A DNA stretch of 64,000 bases from Solidesulfovibrio sp. (GTDB lineage: Bacteria; Desulfobacterota; Desulfovibrionia; Desulfovibrionales; Desulfovibrionaceae). The notes under the pieces were generated by a model. The model saw only the letters and a program-made list of their open reading frames with translations. It was not told where the DNA came from and made no database searches. Made by a program: the position numbers and the translations under genes. Below, piece by piece: positions 46,969 to 53,324 of this stretch (position 1 is its first letter; each line of letters starts with the position of its first letter). The stretch is from positions 434,001 through 498,000 of the forward strand of contig NZ_JBCFBA010000001.1 of assembly GCF_038562415.1 (NCBI RefSeq), written 5' to 3'.

Positions 46969-47352
46969 CTATACAGAAGAGGTATTTGAAGGAAGTAAGT
47001 GCAATTCAATTTTTCCGCCGAGAGTGTCGTCTGGACAGGAAAATAGCGCAGACAGCTTGGCAAGTGGCTTGTGTCCTTTGTCTATCATTTGAGATAGTTT
47101 TTCAGCTTCCTCACTTGCAATGTATCCAATTTGACCATGCTCAGAAATAATAGCTATTGCGTTAGGATCATAAGGGTTATTTGGCTCTCTTACTGCATTT
47201 ACGACCGCCCATTTTTTTAGTTTAGAGAAGGCGGCTTGGCGGTTAGTTCCATCCCTGTTATCATGTCTTGTTCCAACAACACTCAAATCTTCAATAACAA
47301 CTGTTCCTTCTGGAGGATTGTTCCAATCGTTCCAGGAAATGTAAAAGTCCAT
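46969..47352 (-). CDS. free-standing HIRAN-domain protein
   Basis: The 127-residue protein has a HIRAN domain (about 22-100): LSVVGTRHDNRDG...AFSKLKKWAVVNAVREPNNPYDPNAIAIISEHGQIGYIASEEAEKL. HIRAN domains of HLTF-type helicases bind 3' single-stranded DNA ends. Here no helicase is attached. It may guard or recognise replication intermediates, or act against host defence; this is inference. The ATG at 47352 is chosen for AAGGGG eight bases upstream; a longer start at 47406 has no ribosome site. Confidence 0.8.
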   Translation of the reverse strand: MDFYISWNDWNNPPEGTVVIEDLSVVGTRHDNRDGTNRQAAFSKLKKWAVVNAVREPNNPYDPNAIAIISEHGQIGYIASEEAEKLSQMIDKGHKPLAKLSALFSCPDDTLGGKIELHLLPSNTSSV

Positions 47353-47505
47353 ACTTTGTTTCCCCTTATAAGTATGCCCCATCTGTTTGTTCGTGAATAT
47401 TGTCATATCGGAAAAGTGGTTGGGTGGCCACGATTTTGTGCATTTCCCCTTGACGATTTATTCCATGCCCAGATAAACTCTCTTTTGTCTAAACTGCTAG
47501 GGTGT

Positions 47506-47537
47506 CCCGCGCCCTTAATCGCGGGGTTTTGTTTTTT
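47506..47537 (+). terminator. intrinsic terminator
   Basis: CCCGCG (47506-47511) pairs with CGCGGG (47520-47525), followed by GTTTTGTTTTTT. No plus-strand gene ends nearby, so it may close a short leader or small RNA that starts at or before the left 17-bp repeat. Confidence 0.65.
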
Positions 47538-47573
47538 AGCGATATAGCGCCGCACTGTGTCGGTGATATACCG

Positions 47574-47640
47574 GGCTCCAAGATTCCTTGCGTGGTGACG
47601 CGTGGGGGCGCTCTAGCAGGCGTAGACAAATCTTGGAGCC
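47574..47640 (+). terminator. long hairpin with T-rich end, possible terminator or small RNA
   Basis: GGCTCCAAGATT (47574-47585) pairs perfectly with AATCTTGGAGCC (47629-47640) around a 43-base loop, and TTTTCTATTT follows. The 12-bp stem and the T-rich 3' flank resemble the closing stem of a structured RNA or an anti-terminator. The stretch 47353-47694 has no gene beyond these elements. Confidence 0.5.
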
Positions 47641-47694
47641 TTTTCTATTTGGCTCAAGGCTCTACAATTGTCTAAACTGCTAGGAGACTTCACC

Positions 47695-48087
47695 ATGACC
47701 ACGTTCACATTTCCCATTCCCGTCAACGTCCTTGAAGAAATCCAGCCCTACCCGCGTGACTGTCCCTCCGTTGAGATCGTCGAGGAAATCAAAGCCACCT
47801 GGGGAGATCGCGGCCCGTTGCCGGCCGGCGGGTATCACGTCGTTGTGGTCGTTCCCAAACTGACCGCCCACACCCGCGACGGCTTGCACAAGCCTGTGCT
47901 GACGTACATCTGGCGGGCGTTGCGTTTGGCCAACGTCCTCGATACCCCGCCGTCTACCGTGTACGTTGGTTTTGAGGCTGGCGACGTTGCCGAGCCAGTG
48001 GCCACGGTCACGATGCAACAAATCCGGCACCCGGACGGTACGCCGTTTGTGTTGCCCAACCGGGGGGCCGAAGCGTGCGCCGCCTGA
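47695..48087 (+). CDS. unknown 130-residue protein of the element
   Basis: The protein starts MTTFTFPIPVNVLEEIQPYPRD behind AGGAGA and has no signal peptide or membrane segment. It has a beta-rich middle (GGYHVVVVVPKLTAHTRDG) and TVYVGFEAGDVAEPVATVTMQQIRHPDGTPFVL near the end. I do not recognise a family. Its stop lies inside the next gene, which starts at 48075, so both are co-translated. Confidence 0.75.
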   Translation: MTTFTFPIPVNVLEEIQPYPRDCPSVEIVEEIKATWGDRGPLPAGGYHVVVVVPKLTAHTRDGLHKPVLTYIWRALRLANVLDTPPSTVYVGFEAGDVAEPVATVTMQQIRHPDGTPFVLPNRGAEACAA

Positions 48088-48359
48088 CGCTGACCGCCAC
48101 CGTCGCGGTGCTGCTGGCCGCCGGGCCGGCTCTGGCTGGGCAGGAGGGGGAAACACGGCTGTATGGCCCGTCTGGCGAGTATCAGGGGCGCGCTACGCCC
48201 GATGCTGCCAACCCGAGGCAAAAGAGCCTGTATGGGCCGCATGGAGAGTATCGGGGCAGGGCCATGGTGGACGACCAGGGCAACGCCAGGGTTTATGACC
48301 AGCACGGCAAATACATTGGCAGGACGACCGGCGGCAGGATGACGGACCCAAAGAAATAG
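48075..48359 (+). CDS. small secreted protein with three YGPxGEYxGR repeats
   Basis: The 94-residue precursor starts at GTG 48075, inside the previous gene's end. It has a signal peptide (RRLTLTATVAVLLAAGPALAG). Three repeats follow: LYGPSGEYQGRA, LYGPHGEYRGRA and VYDQHGKYIGRT, about 26-30 residues apart. Similar short tandem YGPxG units occur in envelope proteins carried by mobile elements, but no function is known to me. A strong terminator follows. It could alter the cell surface of the carrier. Confidence 0.78.
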   Translation: MRRLTLTATVAVLLAAGPALAGQEGETRLYGPSGEYQGRATPDAANPRQKSLYGPHGEYRGRAMVDDQGNARVYDQHGKYIGRTTGGRMTDPKK

Positions 48360-48378
48360 CGTCGGTTGGAGCGACGGA

Positions 48379-48413
48379 AAGGGTGTGTCGCTTCCGGCAC
48401 ACCCTTTTTGTTT
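48379..48413 (+). terminator. intrinsic terminator at the right end of the element
   Basis: AAGGGTGTG (48379-48387) pairs with CACACCCTT (48398-48406) around a 10-base loop, followed by TTTGTTTGTT. It closes the last operon of the element. Confidence 0.88.
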
Positions 48414-48477
48414 GTTGCCTCAACGCCATGAGGAGTGGTGATCCGTCAACGGGACCGTCAAAAACACTTTATTCCTA

Positions 48478-48485
48478 CCGTACAC
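48478..48485. repeat. CCGTACAC copy beside attR
   Basis: The only copy noticed near the right end of the 8-mer that stands four times beside attL. It is 66 bases from the attR core, consistent with an arm-type integrase site. Confidence 0.55.
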
Positions 48486-48551
48486 CGAAACGGACACCAC
48501 TTTGAAAATATTTTTTTAATCCTGTAATATCAGATAAATAAGTGGCACTTT

Positions 48552-48571
48552 AAGTCCCATCGCCTCCACCA
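48552..48571. repeat. attR core (20-bp direct repeat, right copy)
   Basis: AAGTCCCATCGCCTCCACCA is identical to the last 20 bases of tRNA-Ala at 38917-38936. It is a leftover tRNA 3' end with no tRNA body before it, as expected after integration. Confidence 0.95.
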
Positions 48572-48580
48572 AAGGAAAAC

Positions 48581-48613
48581 AAGGGTTTACGGCTGCAAGC
48601 CGTAAACCCTTTT
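48581..48613 (+). terminator. original tRNA-Ala terminator, displaced by the element
   Basis: A perfect 14-bp stem (AAGGGTTTACGGCT, loop GCA, AGCCGTAAACCCTT) with TTT stands 9 bases after attR. At this distance it would have ended the tRNA-Ala transcript before integration. The following bases to 48826 (part of the 467-base stretch without genes from 48360) show nothing else except a GCATACAG repeat. Confidence 0.85.
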
Positions 48614-48826
48614 CTTCTGCATACAGCATCTTGCATACAGAAAAATTCAGCCTGCGCCGGTAGACTGATCGGTTCCCAACCCGAAAACCGTGAAAGGGCA
48701 AAACCCGCGGTCGGGACCGGCGAGGGATGCTCCTTCCCGAAAACCCCTTGATATTCCCGATCACGGCGAGGTATGTTCGCATCGCCGCGAACCGCCGCCT
48801 AACGCCAAAAGAAGGAGAGGCCCAGC

Positions 48827-49333
48827 ATGCGCCATACGTCGGTCGTCCTTTCGCTGTCCCGCCTCCGGATGCTCTCCCTTGCCTGCGCCTTGTCGTTGCT
48901 GTTGCCGTGCGCCTTGCCCACCGGCTACGCCCGGGCCGATGAACTCGGCAAACCCGTCGGCCGGGTGACCATGGAAGTCGGCCAGGGCGGCTTCATCCTC
49001 AGCGCCACCGGCGGCAAGGGAACCCTGACCTTCAAGGGCCGCACCTACCCCATCAAGCTCGGCGGCCTGGGCGTCGGCGGACTCGGCGTGGCCAAGGTCA
49101 ACGCCGTTGGCGAGGTCTACCGCCTCGCGCGCCTCGAGGACTTCCCCGGCGCCTTCTTCCAGGCCCGCGCGGGCTATGCCGCCGTGACCGGCAAAGGGGT
49201 GCAATGGCTTGAAAATTCCAACGGCGTCATTCTCAAACTGCGGGCCACCACCAAGGGCGTGGCTCTCAACCTCGGCGCCGACGGCCTGAAAATCGAGATG
49301 GGGCCCATCAAGAACACCAAGCCCAAGGGCTAA
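48827..49333 (+). CDS. periplasmic protein of unknown function, Gly-rich
   Basis: The 168-residue precursor has a signal peptide (about 1-37, LACALSLLLPCALPTGYARA). The mature domain is glycine-rich and beta-like: GQGGFILSATGGKGTLTFKGRTYPIKLGGLGVGGLGVAKVNAVGEVYRL...GVALNLGADGLKIEMG. The overall look is that of periplasmic DUF1134/EipA-like proteins, but the match is not certain. AAGGAGAGG precedes the ATG; a later ATG at 48869 is possible. It is the first host gene after the mobile element. Confidence 0.75.
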   Translation: MRHTSVVLSLSRLRMLSLACALSLLLPCALPTGYARADELGKPVGRVTMEVGQGGFILSATGGKGTLTFKGRTYPIKLGGLGVGGLGVAKVNAVGEVYRLARLEDFPGAFFQARAGYAAVTGKGVQWLENSNGVILKLRATTKGVALNLGADGLKIEMGPIKNTKPKG

Positions 49334-49504
49334 GCGCCGGGGCTGACGCCACCTAGCCAAACGCTGCGGCGCGGGTGGGCAAAAAGCGCGCATCCGGGTG
49401 GCCTTGCGCCCCACTGTCCGGTCGGCCGGCGGGAAGCAGAGGCGGCCTTCGCCTCGGCTGGGCTGACCGGGGCCGGCGTCGGTTCCCGGTTGGAATGGGC
49501 GGCC

Positions 49505-50644
49505 CTAGGAGCGGACCATGTCGCGCACAAGCGGCGTGCGGCGCGCCAGCCAGGCCACGGCGAAGGAGGCCGGCAAGGCCAGGGCGCTGGCCAGCAGAAA
49601 CTTGGCGAAGGCGCCCAGGGCCAGGTGGCGCAAGCCAAGGGAAATGCCGATCAGCACCGGTGGATGGAACACGTAGACCGCGAAGGCGCAGGCGGACAGG
49701 CTCGCGACAAGCGGCGTCTGGGTGTTCCAGCGGGCGCGCAGCACGCCCAGAAGCCCCACGGACATGCACACGCCCGTGACCGATTCCCAGACGGCGAAGG
49801 CCGCGCTGGCCCAGTTCCACCCGCCGCGCAGGGCCGGGTTCCCGTCAAAGGCGCCGCTGTACACGATCAGGGCGATCAAAACCGGGATGCCCGACACGGC
49901 GGCAAGGACAAGCCGCCCGCCCCGGGCCGCGTCCATGCCCGCCAGCCAGTTACGGCCGTAAGCGACTGTCCCGAAGCAAAAAAGAAGCATGTACTGGGAA
50001 AAATACCCCAGCTGCATGTTGTACACGTTGGTGCCGATGGGCCAGCGCAGGCGCAGGAGAAAAGCGCCCAGCGCGATCACGGCGGCAAGCAGCGCCACCA
50101 CGGCCGACGGCGGCCGGGAGGGCTGGGCGGCGGGCTTCCCGGGGTGCGCCCCCAGCGAAGCCAGGGCGTAGACCAGGCAGAACACCAGGAGGGCCACGGC
50201 GAACCACATGGGGCCGGAGCCGCTCGGGAACGCGGTGGAGGTCAGGTAGCCGCGGTAATAGACGGAAAACGGGACATCGATGCGTACCCGCACGCCATTG
50301 AGAAGGTAATAGATCATCAAGGGCTGCATCACGGCCATATAGAAAAGCGACGGCAGTCCGAGGCGGACGAGCCGCCCCGTGACGAACGCGGCGGTTCCCT
50401 TGGAGCGCAGCGATGCGGCCGCATAGTAGCCGGCCAACAGGAACAGGGCGCCCATGAAAAACGCCTGGGAAAAAGACTGGAAAACCGCGAAAAAAAGGTG
50501 TGTGGCCGGGCCCTGGGGCAACGTTTCCTTGTAATACCAGCTGCCGAGGCCGGAATAGGTCACGGCCGCGTGCAGGCAGACGACCAGGGCGATGACGGCC
50601 AGGCGCAGGTTGTCCACGAAGAGCAGGCGCGGTTTCCCGCCCAT
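49505..50644 (-). CDS. acyltransferase 3 (OafA-type) membrane protein
   Basis: The 379-residue protein has ten or so helices of the acyltransferase-3 family. It begins LLFVDNLRLAVIALVVCLHAAVTYSG (the conserved His in helix 1) and includes FFMGALFLLAGYYAAASL with R-rich FVTGRLVRLGLP. Such enzymes put acetyl or other acyl groups on cell-surface sugars or lipids from the cytoplasmic side. AAGGAGG precedes the ATG at 50644. No glycan gene cluster surrounds it. Confidence 0.93.
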   Translation of the reverse strand: MGGKPRLLFVDNLRLAVIALVVCLHAAVTYSGLGSWYYKETLPQGPATHLFFAVFQSFSQAFFMGALFLLAGYYAAASLRSKGTAAFVTGRLVRLGLPSLFYMAVMQPLMIYYLLNGVRVRIDVPFSVYYRGYLTSTAFPSGSGPMWFAVALLVFCLVYALASLGAHPGKPAAQPSRPPSAVVALLAAVIALGAFLLRLRWPIGTNVYNMQLGYFSQYMLLFCFGTVAYGRNWLAGMDAARGGRLVLAAVSGIPVLIALIVYSGAFDGNPALRGGWNWASAAFAVWESVTGVCMSVGLLGVLRARWNTQTPLVASLSACAFAVYVFHPPVLIGISLGLRHLALGAFAKFLLASALALPASFAVAWLARRTPLVRDMVRS

Positions 50645-50766
50645 ATGCCCTCCTTTTGCCGTTTCGTTGTCATGGCGAGGCGAAACCGCATCCGGACTTT
50701 CTTGATTGCCCGTGAATATGCCATGCCCGCCGCGGCAGTACAATGAAAAAACAGCCGCCTCGCCCC

Positions 50767-51408
50767 TCAGTCCTGCCGGGCCACGGCCCGTAGCGTGCCC
50801 ACGGACAGGACTTCGCGGTAGGCCCCGGCGGCCAGCAGCTCCTCGTAGTAGGCGGTCACGCCGTCGAAGGTGCCGATGTCGTGGAAGACGGCCAGCCCCC
50901 GGGGCACGAGAAAGGGCGACCAGGACTCGAAATCGAAACGCGAGGCGGCGTGGGAGTGGTCGCCGTCGATAAAAAGCAGGCGCACGGGGTGGCTCCAGCC
51001 GGCCACGGCCTCGGCCGAGCCCAGGCCTGGGACATGGACCCAGTCCCGCAGGCCGACCCTGGCCAGGTTGGCCTCGAAGGCCTGGCGCAGCGTGCCGCCG
51101 GCAACCAGCGCGGCGGCGTGTTCCCCGCCGGGACGGTGCTCGGGCGATCCCTGGAAATGGTCCACGGCCACGACCTTCTCCCGCCGGCCGCGCTTGGCGC
51201 CCCGGGCCAGGTAGGCCGTGGAGCGCCCGGCGAAGCTGCCGATCTCCACGATGGTGCCCACGCCCGGGCCAAGCCGGGCCAGCAGCAGCAGGGCATAGCC
51301 CTCGATGGGGTCGAGGAAGCCCTCGATGGCGGAAAATTCGTCCGTGACCAGCCAGTAGTCCGAGGCGACGGACAGGTGGCGCAGGATGCTGTCGAGCTCG
51401 GGTGTCAT
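50767..51408 (-). CDS. class I SAM-dependent methyltransferase (Methyltransf_24 type)
   Basis: The 213-residue protein has the SAM site VEIGSFAGRSTAYLARGA (about residue 53), the acidic loop VAVDHF and, later, LLFIDGDHSHAASRFDFESW with a DGDHS motif typical of this family (metal-dependent O-methyltransferase-like), and PRGLAVFHDIG. The substrate is not known. It precedes, on the minus strand, the acyltransferase by 122 bases; the two may both modify surface glycans. Confidence 0.85.
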   Translation of the reverse strand: MTPELDSILRHLSVASDYWLVTDEFSAIEGFLDPIEGYALLLLARLGPGVGTIVEIGSFAGRSTAYLARGAKRGRREKVVAVDHFQGSPEHRPGGEHAAALVAGGTLRQAFEANLARVGLRDWVHVPGLGSAEAVAGWSHPVRLLFIDGDHSHAASRFDFESWSPFLVPRGLAVFHDIGTFDGVTAYYEELLAAGAYREVLSVGTLRAVARQD

Positions 51409-51541
51409 GGGAAAAGGCCGTTAGCAGGCCAGGGCGCGGCTTGTCATCCCGTCCCCGGGCGACCCGGGGACGGCGAGGCCGCACGGCGCGGTCGGGAGCG
51501 ACGCGCCGTGCGGAAGCGCAAGCCCGAAAGCCCGGCCCGTA

Positions 51542-52993
51542 TCAGCCGATGCAGGAACAGATGTACTTGATCTCCAGGTACTCCTCCATGCCGTACTTGG
51601 AGCCCTCGCGGCCGATGCCCGACTGCTTGACGCCGCCAAAGGGCGCGACCTCGTTGGAAACAAGCCCGGTGTTGTGACCGATCAGGCCGTATTCCAGGGC
51701 CTCGGCCACCCGCCAGGCCCGGCGGGCGTTTTCGGTGTAGAAGTAGGCGGCCAGGCCGTATTCCGTGTCATTGGCCGCCGCGACGACCTCCTCCTCGGTG
51801 TCGAAACGGAACAGCGGCGCCAACGGGCCGAAGGTCTCCTCGCGGGCCACCAGCATGTCCCGGGTCACGTCGGCCAGGATGGTCGGCTCGAAGAACTGGC
51901 CGCCCAGCGCATGGCGCTTGCCGCCGAGCAGCACCCGGGCGCCCTTGGCCAGGGCGTCGGCGATGTGGCTTTCCACCTTTTCCACGGCCTTGGAATCGAT
52001 CATGGGGCCGATTTGCACGCCCGGCTCGTTGCCCCGGCCGATGGGCATCCCGGCCACGGCCGCGGCCAGCTTGGCGGCGAAGGCGTCGTAGACGCCGGAC
52101 TGGACGTAGAGTCGGTTGGCGCACACGCAGGTCTGGCCGGCGTTGCGGTATTTCGAGGCGATGGCCCCGGCGACCGCCTCGTCGAGGTCGGCGTCGTCGA
52201 AGACGATAAAGGGCGCGTTGCCGCCGAGTTCCAGGGAAATGCGCTTGATGGTCGCGGCGCACTGGGCCATGAGCGTGCGCCCGACTTCCGTGGAGCCGGT
52301 AAACGACAGTTTGCGCACCGTGTCGCTTTGGGTCAGCACCCCGCCGATGCGCCGCGACTGGCCGGTGACGACCTGCAGCACGCCGGCCGGCACGCCGGCC
52401 TGGCGGGCCAGTTCGCCGATGGCCAGGGCGGTGAAGGGCGTCTGGGCGGCCGGGCGCACGATCATGGCGCAACCGGCGGCCAGGGCCGGCCCGGCCTTGC
52501 GGGTGATCATGGCCGCCGGGAAGTTCCAGGGGGTGATGGCGGCGCATACGCCCACCGGCTGCTTGAGCACGAGCAGCCGCTTGTCGGCCGTGGGCGCCGG
52601 AATGACGTCGCCGTAGACGCGGCGGGCCTCCTCGGCGAACCACTTGATGAACGAGGCGGCGTAGAGGATCTCGCCCCTGGCCTCGGCCAGGGGTTTGCCC
52701 TGCTCGGCCGTGATGATGGCGGCCAGGTCGTCGGCGTTGGCCACGAGCAGCGCGTGCCACTTTTCCAGCACGGCGGCGCGCTGGGAGGCGGCGAGTTTCG
52801 CCCAGGGTTTCTGGGCCGCCGCGGCCGCCGCGATCACCCCTTCGATTTCGGCCTCGTCAAGCTGCGGCACGCGCCCGACCAGGCTGCCGTCGGCTGGATT
52901 GGTCACCGCCATGGTCTCGCCGCCGCCGGCCTGCACCCATTGGCCGTTGACCAGACAGGCCTCGCGAAAAAGCTCCGTGTTGGAAAGCCGCAT
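51542..52993 (-). CDS. gabD: succinate-semialdehyde dehydrogenase (GabD-like)
   Basis: The 483-residue aldehyde dehydrogenase shows ITPWNFPAAMITRKAGPALAAGC, FTGSTEVGRTL, catalytic Glu in ELGGNAPFIVFDDADLDEAV and catalytic Cys in NAGQTCVCANR (about residue 287), plus PFGGVKQSGIGREGSKYGMEEYLEIKYIC at the end, a GabD hallmark. It oxidises succinate semialdehyde to succinate with NAD(P). The sigma-54 activator at 53325 is divergent to it and the aminotransferase at 55446 makes its substrate, so it belongs to the same GABA-type pathway. The RBS is a GAGGGGGA stretch. Confidence 0.93.
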   Translation of the reverse strand: MRLSNTELFREACLVNGQWVQAGGGETMAVTNPADGSLVGRVPQLDEAEIEGVIAAAAAAQKPWAKLAASQRAAVLEKWHALLVANADDLAAIITAEQGKPLAEARGEILYAASFIKWFAEEARRVYGDVIPAPTADKRLLVLKQPVGVCAAITPWNFPAAMITRKAGPALAAGCAMIVRPAAQTPFTALAIGELARQAGVPAGVLQVVTGQSRRIGGVLTQSDTVRKLSFTGSTEVGRTLMAQCAATIKRISLELGGNAPFIVFDDADLDEAVAGAIASKYRNAGQTCVCANRLYVQSGVYDAFAAKLAAAVAGMPIGRGNEPGVQIGPMIDSKAVEKVESHIADALAKGARVLLGGKRHALGGQFFEPTILADVTRDMLVAREETFGPLAPLFRFDTEEEVVAAANDTEYGLAAYFYTENARRAWRVAEALEYGLIGHNTGLVSNEVAPFGGVKQSGIGREGSKYGMEEYLEIKYICSCIG

Positions 52994-53324
52994 ACGATGT
53001 CCCCCTCTGGTTTCGATTGAAAAAGCCTGTGTCGATGACGGGTTACACGCCGCAACCTGTCCCGCTCGACGTTGCCTGGCCGCCAGTTCCCGGTCCGCCT
53101 TCCCCCGCTCCCGCCGCGGCCGGCCGAGGGCCGGGCGCGGGACCGAGGTCTGATGGGTTTGGGCGTATAAGCCCGGACGGGCACGGCGCGCAAGCCTCGT
53201 TTTGCCTGCCGCGCTCCTCGCCGCTGCGGTCAAGCGGCTTTGCCCTTGCCCCCCGGTCCGATTCCGTGCCATTTTGCCAGCGGCGCAAACCGTGCCGCAA
53301 ACCGCGCCCCATGGAGCCCAAGCC
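52994..53324. other. divergent intergenic region between gabD and the sigma-54 activator
   Basis: This 331-base GC-rich stretch holds no gene I can support. I looked on the minus strand for a -24/-12 promoter for gabD and for TGATTCA dyads and found none, so gabD seems not to share the regulation of the aminotransferase operon. Confidence 0.4.

Larger units (their letters stand above)
47485..47684. repeat. 17-bp direct repeat pair TTGTCTAAACTGCTAGG
   Basis: The 17-mer occurs at 47485-47501 and again at 47668-47684, 183 bases apart. The right copy runs into the ribosome site of the gene at 47695. The segment between them (terminator plus long inverted repeat) could be deleted or duplicated by recombination, or both copies could be regulator sites. 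Confidence 0.75.
38917..48571. mobile_element. 9.6 kb tRNA-integrated element with primase-helicase and capsid gene (putative phage satellite)
   Basis: The element is bounded by identical 20-bp direct repeats (38917-38936 inside tRNA-Ala and 48552-48571). In order it carries: P4-type integrase, AlpA-like regulator, AEP primase, SF3/D5 helicase, repeat-rich origin-like region, RHH-ParB-like protein (minus strand), RHH protein, 56-residue protein, HK97-type major capsid protein, HIRAN protein (minus strand), an unknown 130-residue protein and a small secreted repeat protein. Parts of it, above all the primase and helicase genes, are clearly more AT-rich than the host. Terminase, portal, protease and tail genes are absent. 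It looks like a satellite that encodes its own capsid subunit; a reduced prophage or a replicative island are alternatives. Confidence 0.85.
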
